Shown: piece after piece, positions 47,084 through 57,157 of the stretch
How positions within the stretch are numbered: the stretch's first letter is position 1
How the letters are laid out: every line of letters begins with the position of its first letter
NCBI GenBank assembly: GCA_026129095.1
Contig: JAHCIT010000003.1
Location: 1 to 64,000 of the forward strand
Direction of reading: 5' to 3'
Length of the DNA: 64,000 bases
DNA from: Deltaproteobacteria bacterium
GTDB taxonomy: Bacteria; JAGRBM01; JAHCIT01
Translations under genes and position numbers: made by a program
Notes under the pieces: model-generated
The model's input: the letters and a program-made list of their open reading frames with translations, nothing else
Databases searched by the model: none
What the model was told of the DNA's origin: nothing

Positions 47084-49702
47084 ATGCGCCCGGAAAAGCT
47101 GACCGTAAAGGCCCAGGAAGCCCTGAACGAGGCCGCCAATCAGGCGCGCCGGGCGGGTAATCCCGACCTGCTTCCCGAGCACGTCCTGAAAGTGCTGATC
47201 GAGCAGGCGGACGGTATTGTGCCGCCGCTTCTCGAAAGGATCGGCGTCCGGCCGGGTGCTATCCAGAACGACCTTCAGGCGGTTCTGGGCAGGCTCCCGA
47301 AAGCAGAGGGCGGGGCTTCTCCACACCTGTCGCCAAAGCTGCAGAAAGTGATCGACAAGGCCGAGGACGCGGCCACTGCCGGGAAGGACGAATACGTCTC
47401 GACCGAGCACCTCGTTCTCGGCATGGCTCTTGAAAAGGGGCATGGTGCCTATGACGTGCTGGCTGCCCACGGGGTGACGCCCGACCGGATCCGCGATGCG
47501 ATCAAGTCCCTTCGTGGCAGCAATCGTGTTGTGGACCAGAATCCCGAGGCAACGTTCCAGGCGCTTGCGAAATACGGCCGTGACCTGACCGAGATTGCAC
47601 GCCGTGGGAAACTGGACCCGGTGATCGGCCGGGACGAGGAAATCCGCCGGGTGATCCAGGTGCTGTCGCGCCGGACGAAGAACAACCCGGTGCTGATCGG
47701 CGAGCCGGGTGTCGGCAAGACGGCCATTGTTGAAGGGCTCGCCCAGCGCATCGTGACCGGGGACGTTCCCGAAGGACTCAAGGACAAGAAGCTGATAGCG
47801 CTCGATCTGGGTAGCCTGGTGGCTGGCGCCAAATACCGGGGCGAGTTCGAGGAGCGTCTCAAGGCGGTCCTGAAGGAAATTGCCGACAGCAACGGCGAGA
47901 TCATCTGCTTCATTGACGAAATGCACACCCTCGTTGGGGCCGGATCGGCCGAAGGGTCCATGGATGCCTCGAACATGCTGAAGCCGATGCTCGCCCGCGG
48001 CGAACTGCGCTGCGTGGGCGCGACGACACTGGACGAGTACCGGAAATACATCGAGAAGGACAAGGCACTGGAACGTCGCTTTGCCCCGGTATTCGTCGGC
48101 CAGCCGACGGTGGAGGACACCATCGCCATCCTTCGCGGCCTCAAGGAGAAATACGAGACCCATCACCGGGTCCGGGTGCAGGATTCTGCCATCGTCGCGG
48201 CTGCCCAGCTTTCCAACCGCTACATCACCGACCGCTTTCTGCCGGACAAGGCGATCGACCTGATCGACGAGGCCGCCTCGCGCCTCCGGATCGAGATGGA
48301 TTCGGTGCCCACGGAAATCGACGTGGTGGACCGGAAGCTCATCCAGCTGGAGCTGGAAAAGCAGGCACTCCAGAAGGAAACCGATGAAGCCTCGAAGAAG
48401 CGGCTCGCCGCCCTGGAAAAGGAAATCGGCGAACTGCGCGAGGAAAGCAAGCGCATGCGCGCCCAGTGGGAAAGCGAAAAGTCTGCCATGACGGGCTTTT
48501 CCGAGTTGAAGGAAAAGATCAGCGAACTGGAGATGGAGCTGGAGCGGCGCCAGCGGGCGGGGGACCTTCAGCGGGCTTCCGAGATCAAGTACGGCGAACT
48601 GCCCAAACTGAAACAGCAGCTCGCCGACCGGGACCAGAACATTTCCCAGCAGCAGTCAGCAAAAGGTTCGATGTTCAAGAAGGAAGTGACCGACCAGGAG
48701 GTTGCCGCCGTTGTGGCCCGCTGGACCGGTATTCCTGTGGACAAGATGCTGGAGGGCGAGCGCGACCGCCTTCTCAGGATGGAGGACCGTCTTGGGGAGC
48801 GGGTGATCGGCCAGCGCAAGGCGATCGAGGCGGTATCGAATGCGGTCCGGAGATCCCGTGCGGGGCTCAAGGATCCGAACCGCCCCATCGGATCGTTCAT
48901 TTTCCTGGGTCCGACAGGTGTCGGCAAGACCGAAACGGCGCGGGCTTTGGCGGAGTTCCTGTTCGACACCGAGCAGGCGATGGTCCGGATCGACATGTCG
49001 GAGTACATGGAAAAGTTCTCCGTCCAGCGTCTCATTGGTGCGCCTCCGGGCTATGTGGGCTACGAGGAGGGCGGGCAGCTAACCGAGGCGGTGCGGCGGC
49101 GGCCCTATTCGGTGATCCTGTTCGACGAGATCGAAAAGGCGCACCCTGACGTGTTCAACGTGCTTCTGCAGATTCTGGACGACGGCCGTCTCACCGACGG
49201 TCAGGGCCGGACCGTGGATTTCCGCAACAGCGTGCTCATCATGACCTCCAACGTGGGCTCCAGTTTCATTCTGGAAGCAGCACAGGCCGGTGACATGAAC
49301 TCCGCCGAACAACGCGTCTCGGAGGTGATGAAGGCGACGTTCAAGCCGGAGTTCCTGAACCGGATCGACGAGATCGTCTACTTCAGCGCGCTGGGCCGTG
49401 AGGAAATCGGCCGGATCATCCGGGTGCAGCTCAAATCCCTGGGGGCCCGGCTGGCGGAGCGCGGTGTCACGCTGGAACTGACGGACAAGGCCCGGAATGT
49501 GCTGGCCGAACGCGGCTACGACCCGGCCTATGGTGCCCGGCCGCTGAAGCGCGTCATCCAGCGGGAGATCATTGATCCCCTGGCAGTGAAGATTCTCGCC
49601 GGAGAAATCGGTGAGGGTGCCACCGTGACCGTGGATGCAGGCAGCTCAGGGGAAATGGTTTTCCGGGCCGGGATGGCGGAGCCGAAAGCCAAGGCGGGAT
49701 AA
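47084..49702 (+). CDS. clpB: ClpB disaggregase
   Basis: An 872-residue Hsp100 that, with DnaK, pulls proteins out of aggregates. The N-domain begins at [17 protein letters not shown]-1 follows (Walker A GEPGVGKT, Walker [11 protein letters not shown], pore loop [11 protein letters not shown]). The long M-domain coiled-coil (about 405-530) separates it from AAA-2 ([14 protein letters not shown]; pore loop [13 protein letters not shown]). The linker RWTGIPV marks ClpB rather than ClpA or ClpC. GAGAGG precedes the ATG. I looked for a sigma-32-type promoter upstream and saw none that convinces. Confidence 0.97.
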   Translation: MRPEKLTVKAQEALNEAANQARRAGNPDLLPEHVLKVLIEQADGIVPPLLERIGVRPGAIQNDLQAVLGRLPKAEGGASPHLSPKLQKVIDKAEDAATAGKDEYVSTEHLVLGMALEKGHGAYDVLAAHGVTPDRIRDAIKSLRGSNRVVDQNPEATFQALAKYGRDLTEIARRGKLDPVIGRDEEIRRVIQVLSRRTKNNPVLIGEPGVGKTAIVEGLAQRIVTGDVPEGLKDKKLIALDLGSLVAGAKYRGEFEERLKAVLKEIADSNGEIICFIDEMHTLVGAGSAEGSMDASNMLKPMLARGELRCVGATTLDEYRKYIEKDKALERRFAPVFVGQPTVEDTIAILRGLKEKYETHHRVRVQDSAIVAAAQLSNRYITDRFLPDKAIDLIDEAASRLRIEMDSVPTEIDVVDRKLIQLELEKQALQKETDEASKKRLAALEKEIGELREESKRMRAQWESEKSAMTGFSELKEKISELEMELERRQRAGDLQRASEIKYGELPKLKQQLADRDQNISQQQSAKGSMFKKEVTDQEVAAVVARWTGIPVDKMLEGERDRLLRMEDRLGERVIGQRKAIEAVSNAVRRSRAGLKDPNRPIGSFIFLGPTGVGKTETARALAEFLFDTEQAMVRIDMSEYMEKFSVQRLIGAPPGYVGYEEGGQLTEAVRRRPYSVILFDEIEKAHPDVFNVLLQILDDGRLTDGQGRTVDFRNSVLIMTSNVGSSFILEAAQAGDMNSAEQRVSEVMKATFKPEFLNRIDEIVYFSALGREEIGRIIRVQLKSLGARLAERGVTLELTDKARNVLAERGYDPAYGARPLKRVIQREIIDPLAVKILAGEIGEGATVTVDAGSSGEMVFRAGMAEPKAKAG

Positions 49703-49791
49703 GGGCTATATAAGTCTTCCTCTGCCCCTCCGGGCCATAACGCGGCCGGACTTGACCGGCCCCCAAGGCGGTTCATACGTTGTGCGGACCT

Positions 49792-50496
49792 ATGCCGCCA
49801 GCCAAACCGACCGTCAAAACCAGTCCGAGCACCAGTACCCAGGCTTCCAGGGCCCGTGAGGACCGTTCCAGGTCGGGCAAGGAAGTACGCCGGCAGGCGA
49901 TCATGAACGCGGCCCGGAAGATATTCGCGGCCAAGGGTTTTCATGCGACAAATGTCTCCGACATCGTGAAGGAAGTCGGTATTGCGCAAGGCACCTTTTA
50001 CCTTTACTTCGACGACAAGCGGCACGTCTTTTCGGCGCTGATGGATGAGATGCTGGCCAATTCGGTAAGGCTGCTCACGGTCAAGGAGCCGCAGAGCGAA
50101 TTCCGCACGGTAGAGGACATCGAGCGGGCCATCGAGCGGATGTCCCGCCCGATGGTCAAGTTCTTCGATGAGAACCGCGATCTGGTCAAGATATTCTTCC
50201 GTGAGGCCCACGGATCGGCTCTGGGTTTCGACGAGAAGATTGACCAGTTCTACGACCGGCTGGTGCAGCTCTCGTCGGTCTATTTTGAGGTCGCCCGCAA
50301 GAAGGGGCTCGTTCATGGGGATGTGGACCCCAGTATTGCCGCCATCATGATGATTGGTGGACTGGAAAAACTTCTCTACCGGTGGGCGAACGGCCGGCTG
50401 GAACTGACCTCCGAGGAACTCCTGCATCAGGTATCCATGTTCGGGATGCACGCCCTGTTCCGCACCCGCGCCCTGCCGGCAGGCGGCAAGTCCTGA
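49792..50496 (+). CDS. TetR-family transcriptional regulator
   Basis: A 234-residue repressor-type protein. After a short disordered Ser/Pro/Gln tail comes the TetR DNA-binding domain (RRQAIMNAARKIFAAKGFHATNVSDIVKEVGIAQGTFYLYFDDK), then a helical ligand-binding domain (KFFDENRDLVKIFFREAHGS). The GTFYLYF signature is typical. The ATG at 49792 is preferred over an earlier TTG. It stands 22 bases before the GMC oxidoreductase and most likely controls that oxidoreductase/desaturase pair. Confidence 0.92.
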   Translation: MPPAKPTVKTSPSTSTQASRAREDRSRSGKEVRRQAIMNAARKIFAAKGFHATNVSDIVKEVGIAQGTFYLYFDDKRHVFSALMDEMLANSVRLLTVKEPQSEFRTVEDIERAIERMSRPMVKFFDENRDLVKIFFREAHGSALGFDEKIDQFYDRLVQLSSVYFEVARKKGLVHGDVDPSIAAIMMIGGLEKLLYRWANGRLELTSEELLHQVSMFGMHALFRTRALPAGGKS

Positions 50497-50518
50497 AACA
50501 CCCTGGAATGCTGCTGCC

Positions 50519-52021
50519 ATGAACCAGCCCGATGTTGTGGTCATAGGTTCGGGCTTTGGCGGCTCGATTACCGCCGCCCGGCTCGCCCAAAGGGGGATGC
50601 GCGTTCTCATACTGGAGCGCGGTCCCTGGTGGGGACCGGCAGGTATCGAACGCTCGGAGAGCGAACACCGGCGCGAATTTCCCCGGACGCTCAACGGGCT
50701 CCGCAAGTCCCTCCGGAATATCCGCTGGGCGAGGGGTGGCCGCTCCCGCGAACTCCTGCTGAACCCCGATGGCCTGTACGAATATCATGGCTTCAGGCAC
50801 CTTGATGTCGTGACCGGCAGCGGCGTGGGTGGCGGATCGCTCATCTATACGAGCATCATGGAACAGCCCGAGGACGATTTCTTTGACGCGTTTCCGGCCG
50901 AGATCACTCCGGCCGAGATGCAACCCTATTTCGGAAGGGTGCGGGAGATGCTCCGCCCGCGCCCCATGCCTGACCGGCCGGAGAAGAATGCGGTTTTCGA
51001 GCAGATGGTCCGCAGCAGCGGCGTCGGTGAGGTGAAATATCCGGACGTGGCGATCCAGTGGCGCCAGTCTCCTGATGATGCCGCCTCCACGCATAACGCC
51101 GCCGGGGTCAAGCAGGCTGGCTGTACCCATTGCGGCATGTGCGTTGCGGGGTGCAACGAGCGGGCGAAGACGACAATGGACCTTACCTATCTCCCTGCGG
51201 CACTGGCGGCAGGTGCGGTGATACGCCCGATGTCGGAGGTCATGGCTATCGGCGAGGTGGGACAGGGCTATTTCGTCCGGTATCTGGACCGCATCACCGG
51301 GCAGGAACTGACGGTGAATGCTCATCGTGTTGTGCTTGCGGCCGGTTCCCTGAACACGCTTCGGCTCCTGTTCACCTGCCGGGACCGGCTGGGCACCCTG
51401 CCGCGCCTGCCAGAGTCACTGGGAAGCCATTTCTCGCCCAATACGGACATGGGCGGGCTCGTTTACCGGACGCCGAAAGTGACGAACAGCGCCTATGGTG
51501 CGGCATTCAACTCCTTCGTGCCGGTTCGCAAGAACGGGCGCTACCGGTTTCTGGTAGGCGAAGTGGGTATGCCCACGGCGGAGTTCAAAGTGCCGGGATT
51601 CCTGAAAAAGCGTGTCGAACAGTCGTTGCTGCTTCTCGGTATGGGCCGGGATGCTTCTACCGGAACGGTCCGTTTCGACGGCAAGGGACTGGTTACCGAC
51701 ATGGGCCGTTCGGTGGACCCGGAAATCTTCGCCGAAATGGAGACGGTGATGGGGGAAATCGCCCGCCAGTACGAGCCGGCCCGTTCCGCCGTCAACATTC
51801 CCTCGGGCAGGGGCTCGGAGCGCATATTCACGGTGCACCCGCTGGGCGGGGCATCCATCGCCTCGACACCTGCCGAAGGCGCCACGGACCATCGCGGGCA
51901 GATATTCGGCCATCCAGGCCTTCATGTGGCTGACGGATCGCTGTACCCGAAGGCACCCGGCATTCCGCCATCCTTCACTATCGCAGCCCTCGCCGAACGT
52001 ATCGCCGCACTGATGGACTGA
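50519..52021 (+). CDS. GMC-family FAD oxidoreductase (cholesterol-oxidase-like)
   Basis: A 500-residue FAD enzyme. The N-terminal dinucleotide site is VVIGSGFGGSITAARLAQRG, and GSGVGGGSLIYTSIM is the GMC flavin signature. HPLGGASIA and DGSLYPKAPGIPPSFTIAALAERIA form the C-terminal end with the catalytic His region. Four cysteines (202, 205, 208, 212 in CTHCGMCVAGC) form a ferredoxin-like cluster motif seen in a subgroup of cholesterol-oxidase/long-chain-alcohol oxidases. The substrate is probably a sterol, hopanoid or long-chain alcohol; the neighbouring sterol-desaturase-like gene supports this. Confidence 0.88.
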   Translation: MNQPDVVVIGSGFGGSITAARLAQRGMRVLILERGPWWGPAGIERSESEHRREFPRTLNGLRKSLRNIRWARGGRSRELLLNPDGLYEYHGFRHLDVVTGSGVGGGSLIYTSIMEQPEDDFFDAFPAEITPAEMQPYFGRVREMLRPRPMPDRPEKNAVFEQMVRSSGVGEVKYPDVAIQWRQSPDDAASTHNAAGVKQAGCTHCGMCVAGCNERAKTTMDLTYLPAALAAGAVIRPMSEVMAIGEVGQGYFVRYLDRITGQELTVNAHRVVLAAGSLNTLRLLFTCRDRLGTLPRLPESLGSHFSPNTDMGGLVYRTPKVTNSAYGAAFNSFVPVRKNGRYRFLVGEVGMPTAEFKVPGFLKKRVEQSLLLLGMGRDASTGTVRFDGKGLVTDMGRSVDPEIFAEMETVMGEIARQYEPARSAVNIPSGRGSERIFTVHPLGGASIASTPAEGATDHRGQIFGHPGLHVADGSLYPKAPGIPPSFTIAALAERIAALMD

Positions 52022-52024
52022 TAC

Positions 52025-53245
52025 ATGAAGCTCGATCCCATCGCGCTCGCCATCCCGTTTTTCTTCCTGCTGATCGGCATCGAGATTGTGGTCATGCGGC
52101 GCCAGGGCCGGAGGCTGTACCGGTTCGCCGATACCATCGCCTGCCTGAGCTGCGGCATCGGCTCCGAAGTCGTGAGGATATTCCTGGGACTTGCGGGGCT
52201 TCTGGCCTATTCATGGGTCTACGGGAATTTCCGGCTGCTTGACCTCGCGTCCTATCCGGTGGCCGCCTGGGTGATCGGCTTTATCGGGGTGGATTTCTTC
52301 TACTACTGGTTTCACCGCCTGAGCCACGAGATCAATGTGCTTTGGGCCATGCATGTGGTCCATCACCAGAGCCAGGACTACAACCTTGCCGTCGCCCTGC
52401 GGCAGTCCTGGTTCCAGGGGTTTGCCGCGACACCGATCTACTTCCCGCTGGCCCTGATCGGCGTTCCCCCGCTGGTTTTCGCCGGCTGTGCGGCGGCAAG
52501 CCTTTTGTACCAGTTCTGGATCCATACACGGACGATCGGGCGCCTGCCGGGCTGGTACGAAGCGGTAATGAACACCCCTTCGCACCACCGGGTCCATCAC
52601 GGCATCAACCCGGAATACATCGACCGCAACCATGCGGGTGTATTCATCGTCTGGGACAAGCTTTTCGGAACTTTCGAGCCTGAAGGGGCGGAGCCTGTCT
52701 ATGGCACGGTGAAGCCGTACGCGAGCTGGAACCCCGTGTGGGCGAATTTCGACTACTGGCGGGATCTGCGGGACCGGAGCCGGAAGATCAGCCGGCTTGC
52801 CGACCGGCTTCATCTGTGGTTCGCGGACCCGGCCTGGCAACCGGCCGAACTGGGCGGCCCGCAACCGGCCCCGCCGGTCGAGGCGAGCCGGTTTGTGAAA
52901 TGGGATACGCAGTTTCCGCACCGCTACAAGGCCTATATCAACTTCCACTTTGTGAGCGTCGGGCTGGGCCTGACACTGATGCTGCTATTCCGGGAAGTGC
53001 TCGGCTGGGCCGCCGTGTCGGTAATTTCACTTCTCGTCGTCGTGACAACGGCGGTTTGGGGCGGCCTGATGGAAGATAAAAGCTGGGCCCGCCCGGTGGA
53101 GTGGTTCCGGCTCGCAGCAATCGGGGCGGTTGCCACCGGCGCACTGTTCATGGGCTATCCGGCGGCGATGGCCGCCGGACTGGGGCTGGTGGCGCTGGCC
53201 GGGATGATCTGGTTCCCCCGTCTGTCAGCGGCGGGTATCCGGTAA
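52025..53245 (+). CDS. Sterol desaturase/fatty-acid hydroxylase family protein
   Basis: A 406-residue membrane di-iron enzyme. The histidine clusters H97xxxH101 (HRLSH), H110xxHH114 (HVVHH) and H187HxxHH192 (HHRVHH) are complete, plus His167. The hydroxylase domain (about 85-215) lies among hydrophobic segments, and extra transmembrane helices occur in the C-terminal third (about 310-400). Members hydroxylate or desaturate sterols, carotenoids or fatty acids. It starts three bases after the GMC gene, so the two are translated together. Confidence 0.88.
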   Translation: MKLDPIALAIPFFFLLIGIEIVVMRRQGRRLYRFADTIACLSCGIGSEVVRIFLGLAGLLAYSWVYGNFRLLDLASYPVAAWVIGFIGVDFFYYWFHRLSHEINVLWAMHVVHHQSQDYNLAVALRQSWFQGFAATPIYFPLALIGVPPLVFAGCAAASLLYQFWIHTRTIGRLPGWYEAVMNTPSHHRVHHGINPEYIDRNHAGVFIVWDKLFGTFEPEGAEPVYGTVKPYASWNPVWANFDYWRDLRDRSRKISRLADRLHLWFADPAWQPAELGGPQPAPPVEASRFVKWDTQFPHRYKAYINFHFVSVGLGLTLMLLFREVLGWAAVSVISLLVVVTTAVWGGLMEDKSWARPVEWFRLAAIGAVATGALFMGYPAAMAAGLGLVALAGMIWFPRLSAAGIR

Positions 53246-53267
53246 TCTGTCTGTCTGGACCTGGCAG

Positions 53268-53693
53268 CTAGATATCCATCAGCCCGAACTTCCGGAGCTT
53301 GGTGGAAAGTGTGCTTTGAGGAATCCCAAGCGCCTCTGCCGCATCGCCTTTCTTGCGGTGCAGTGTCAGGGCTCGCTGGATCAGTTCCTTCTCGGTCATT
53401 TCCAGATGTTCGGGAAGCGATAGCCCCTCCTGGACCTGGACCGGTTGCGCCTTCAGGTCACGCAGGGCAAGCTCGGCATGCGCCAGTTCGGTAACCACTG
53501 TGGGCGTCAGCGCCTCGTGCTGCTCAACGAGCCAGTTGACAAACCCCTTGGCAATGGACGGGTCGACCATGCAGGTCGGCGCAATGCGCGAAAGCGTCTG
53601 GAACAGATCCTGGACACGGTTCGCTGGAATACTGAACTTCGATATCGAAACCATCTGGTTAAAGCTGGTTTCAAGCTGGTGATCGGTGATCAT
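53268..53693 (-). CDS. Small Fis-type DNA-binding protein without receiver domain
   Basis: A 141-residue protein ending in a Fis-type helix-turn-helix (EKELIQRALTLHRKKGDAAEALGIPQSTLSTKLRKFGL). This is the kind of domain found at the C-terminus of NtrC-like activators. The N-terminal 90 residues are helical, with no receiver or AAA+ domain, and I do not recognise them. AAAAGG precedes the ATG. It converges on the desaturase gene. It may bind DNA as a dimer, like Fis; its targets are unknown. Confidence 0.78.
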   Translation of the reverse strand: MITDHQLETSFNQMVSISKFSIPANRVQDLFQTLSRIAPTCMVDPSIAKGFVNWLVEQHEALTPTVVTELAHAELALRDLKAQPVQVQEGLSLPEHLEMTEKELIQRALTLHRKKGDAAEALGIPQSTLSTKLRKFGLMDI

Positions 53694-54016
53694 CTGTACA
53701 CCTTTTCCGGATCAAATATGTCAGGTCCGGCATTATTTCGGATGCCTGGAGGCCGACCGTGCTGGTATCTGGTTCCCCGGCTCGAAATCATTGCCGGACG
53801 GAAAGATAGCAGGACGTAGGGTCTCCGGAAAGCATGAAGCCCCAAAATAGCATGCCATGTGCATTTTTCGGGGAATGGTGGCTTTCTCCTTATCAGAGAA
53901 CGCCTTGTGAGAACATCTTGCCGCATCATTTCGAACCATTGGGTGCACTGTTTTAATGGACGAGATTTATCTTTCTTGGGTCGAGGACGAGATGACGATT
54001 TTGCATGTGTCCCATC
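53694..54016. other. Non-coding gap with an imperfect inverted repeat
   Basis: This 323-base gap has AT-richer stretches and no convincing frame. At 53840-53873 there is an imperfect inverted repeat (ccccaaaat...gca...tgc...attttcgggg type; arms interrupted by single bases). It could be an operator or a weak hairpin, because no T-run follows on either strand. Nothing else is clear. Confidence 0.4.
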
Positions 54017-57000
54017 TCACGTTTCGTCTCCGAGCCACGTCGAAACCTTGACGAACCGGTAGCCGCGGTCGCGCCATTCGTCGATCAGGCGCGGAAGATG
54101 AAGACCGACCGAATCGTCGATCGGCCTGCGTGTACCTAGATGCATCAGGACGATCCCCCCGTTTACCCCTGCTTTCGACTGCCGTTCGAAGTCGAGCAAC
54201 CGGTCGATGATCTTGGCGCCCGGCTGGTAGTTGCGGTCACTCCGGTTGATCACCCAGTCCAGCGAATCGAGCGTCAGGCTTCGCGTGTAGTCGCGGGTCC
54301 ATCCGACATGCCGGTAGCCGAGTTCGTGCGCCCAGCGGAGAATCTGGGCGTTTACTTCGCCGTACGGGGCCCTCCAGATTTTCGCCATCTGCACGCCGGT
54401 GATCTCCTCGAATCTGGCTTCGGGCCGGAGAAGCTCCTCGTTGAACCACTCTCGGGTGACTTCCGGGCGTGTGTCATGGCGGTTGTTCTGTTCGTAGGTG
54501 GTGAGGTGGGGATGTGTCTGGGTGTGGTTGCCCACCTCATGCCCGTCCTGGACCATCTGGCGGACGAGTCCGGGGTTTTCATCCATGAATTTGCCCGTGA
54601 GAAAGATGGTGGTCTGGATCCGTTTCTGCCGGAGCGTATCGAGAATGACCTCGGCCCCCTCGGCGCTGTCACCGTCGAAAGTAAGGCCGATCTCACGCCG
54701 GTCGGTGGGACCGCGTTCGATATTCAACTCCCGGATGGCCGGGCGGGGTGGGGTGAGCCTGGCAGCGGCAGCGGGGGGGTGCCGTATGATCTCGCCGGTT
54801 ACGGGCGGCGAAAACCCCTTGCCAGGGGTAAACGACCACAGTTCGAAACGGTGCGTACCCGTTTCCGCCGGAATCCGGTCGAAGAGAAACTTCCCGCCCC
54901 GGACAGGGACGGCGGCGAAGAATATCCCGTCAAGGTGAATGACGGCGCCTCCGGCCTGTTCGGCACGCCCAGCGATCGATACCGTGTCAGCTTGGGTCTG
55001 GACCGGAATGGGAATGTCGAGGACCGGAGCCGGGAGCGAGGCGGCCACCGCCCCCGGTGTGAACAGGTCGGCCTGGCCGGGAGCGAGCAGGGCGAGCCGC
55101 TCCTCGATACGGGACTGCCGCCAGAGCAGGGCCGTCAGGCCCGCGAGGACCAGGATTGTGATCGCTGCGGCAGCCACCCAGAGCTTCTGGTCGCCTGGAA
55201 CGGGCTGCCGTGGCTGCTGACCGCTGCCTGCGCCGAGTGATTTTTCAATACGATGAAGAACGCCGATCACCTTGGAACTGGCGTCTCCGGCCGGTTCCGC
55301 AGGGACGGACCGGCTCCGGGAAATAGTTTCCACGGCCGCAAGCACGGACTGGATATGCTGTTCCTGCCGCTGGAGCCGCCTTTCGATGTCGTCCTGCAGT
55401 TTTTTCAGATGACCGGTGGAGTCGCTCCGGGCGGCAAGGGCAGCAAGATCAGCCTTGTAATGGGCCTGTCCGGACTGGATTTCCGCCTTGAGGGTATCGA
55501 GCGATTCCCAAAGCCGCCTTTCCCGGTCCTCGCCGTGCTGCGGTGACGGCTGACTGGCCAGCTTTCCCTCGATACGGGTGAGCAGGTTCGCCAGTTCTGC
55601 CGTGCGGCCGCTTTCGGCGAGCACCTTGCGGACGGCGGTGTCGAACGACCGCGAGAGACTCACGGTTTCCGCACGCAGGGCGGCGAGTTCGCTCCGTACA
55701 GCATCGTCGCCGGCAGGAGCCTGGCCATTGGCAGCAGCAGATGATGCCGATGGACCCAGGGCCGCTTCCAGTGACCGGATGCGTGTCCGGTGGCTTTCAA
55801 GAAGCTGCTCGTAACGCCGGACTTCCTCGCTCTGGTTGCCCACCAGTTCCGAGAGGAACTTCTCCCGTTCGCCCAGAAGCTGTTCCAGGCGGGTAATTTC
55901 CTGCGTGCGGTCTTCATGGACCTGGGCTAGCCGCCGGAGCTGCTCCTCGACGGATGCGACTCCGGTTTCGATACGTTCGGAAAGATGCCTGGAAGCCTGT
56001 TCGCGCAGGGCGCTGAGTTCGCTCCGGGCCGCTTCGGCTTCGCCGAGCGCACGGGCCAGTTCACCTTCGCGGCCTTCCAGAAGTGCTGCGAGCCGTTCCC
56101 GCTCGGACAGTAGGTGCGAAGCCTCGGCCCGGAGTGTCGCCGCCATGCTGTCCAGTTCGGCGATCCGGCCCTCCCGGCGTGCCAGTTCGCCTGCGGTTTC
56201 TGCACGATCCTGTTCAACGGCGGTGGAGAGTTCGGCTGCCCTCGCCTCGAAATGCCGGGCCCGCTCCTGCGCCCCCGAAAGGCTTGCCTGCAAGCGGGCA
56301 ATCTCGGCATTCAGTTCGGCCGCCTGCCGGGCAGCGGCATCGAGCGCCGCAATGCGCTCCCGGCGTTCGGACTCCAGTTCCTGTGACAAGGTGGAAATCC
56401 GCTGCTGAAGCCCGTCTGCCTCGGCGGCGGAAGAGGCAAGGCGGGCCTCAAGGGAGGCAAGCCTCTCATGGGCGGTGCGAAGGGCGGCTTCGCCGGAATC
56501 AATCCGGCGGCGGGCCTCCATCCGCTCGGCAGCAGCAGTGCGGGCGAGTCCGGCCAGTGCCCGTTCCCGTTCGGCAAGCTGCGTGCCGGCTGCCGAAAGA
56601 AGGCCGTCGAGACGGCTGACTTCGCGTTCCAGCCGGATCGCGGTCTGCTGGTGGGTTTCGCGGGCGGCGGCCGCCTGTTCCAGTTCACCCGCGAGCCGGG
56701 CCCCGTCTGCACGCTGGAGGGATATCTCCTCCCGGAGGGCTGATATCTGCTGTTCCAGCCGGGTGGCCGCGTCGCGGCTGGCGGCCAGCTCGGCGCCCAG
56801 TTTTTCCCGTGCGCCTGTCAGCGTCGTGATCTCGCGGTGGAACTGCTCTGCCGCCGTCGCTGACTGGGCTGTTGCTTCCCTGAACCGGGCTTCACTGGCG
56901 GCAAGCTGATCTGTGGCAGCGGCCAGTTCCCGGGACTTTTCGTCGCGGGCCGAGATGGCTGCGGCCCGTTCGCCAGCGAGCTGTTCGATCTCCTGGCTAC

Positions 57001-57157
57001 GTCCCGCCAGTTCCGACTGGAGCTGCCCGATCATTGCCAGGGCTTCGGCCCGTTCCCGGGAAGACTCGCGGGCGAGCCGGGCAAGAAGTTCTTCGCGCCC
57101 GGCCAGTAGCCTGGCGAGGCGGTCGATTTCTTCGTGAGTCCGGTCGTTATCGGTCAT
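54017..57157 (-). CDS. Coiled-coil transmembrane polysaccharide deacetylase (NodB domain)
   Basis: A 1046-residue fusion. Residues 1-460 are one continuous Ala/Glu/Arg-rich coiled-coil, followed by a second, broken helical part to about 640. A single transmembrane helix (659-680) leads to a beta-rich region (about 710-800, PEGA/Ig-like) and a C-terminal NodB deacetylase (about 820-1043). The metal motif reads TFDGD (826-830) instead of the usual TFDDG, followed by the zinc pair His878/His882 (GNHTQTH), RAPYGE and LMHLGT. The coil is cytoplasmic and the catalytic domain periplasmic if topology follows the positive-inside rule. A scaffold that positions a peptidoglycan or polysaccharide deacetylase is plausible. 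Confidence 0.85.
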   Translation of the reverse strand: MTDNDRTHEEIDRLARLLAGREELLARLARESSRERAEALAMIGQLQSELAGRSQEIEQLAGERAAAISARDEKSRELAAATDQLAASEARFREATAQSATAAEQFHREITTLTGAREKLGAELAASRDAATRLEQQISALREEISLQRADGARLAGELEQAAAARETHQQTAIRLEREVSRLDGLLSAAGTQLAERERALAGLARTAAAERMEARRRIDSGEAALRTAHERLASLEARLASSAAEADGLQQRISTLSQELESERRERIAALDAAARQAAELNAEIARLQASLSGAQERARHFEARAAELSTAVEQDRAETAGELARREGRIAELDSMAATLRAEASHLLSERERLAALLEGREGELARALGEAEAARSELSALREQASRHLSERIETGVASVEEQLRRLAQVHEDRTQEITRLEQLLGEREKFLSELVGNQSEEVRRYEQLLESHRTRIRSLEAALGPSASSAAANGQAPAGDDAVRSELAALRAETVSLSRSFDTAVRKVLAESGRTAELANLLTRIEGKLASQPSPQHGEDRERRLWESLDTLKAEIQSGQAHYKADLAALAARSDSTGHLKKLQDDIERRLQRQEQHIQSVLAAVETISRSRSVPAEPAGDASSKVIGVLHRIEKSLGAGSGQQPRQPVPGDQKLWVAAAAITILVLAGLTALLWRQSRIEERLALLAPGQADLFTPGAVAASLPAPVLDIPIPVQTQADTVSIAGRAEQAGGAVIHLDGIFFAAVPVRGGKFLFDRIPAETGTHRFELWSFTPGKGFSPPVTGEIIRHPPAAAARLTPPRPAIRELNIERGPTDRREIGLTFDGDSAEGAEVILDTLRQKRIQTTIFLTGKFMDENPGLVRQMVQDGHEVGNHTQTHPHLTTYEQNNRHDTRPEVTREWFNEELLRPEARFEEITGVQMAKIWRAPYGEVNAQILRWAHELGYRHVGWTRDYTRSLTLDSLDWVINRSDRNYQPGAKIIDRLLDFERQSKAGVNGGIVLMHLGTRRPIDDSVGLHLPRLIDEWRDRGYRFVKVSTWLGDET

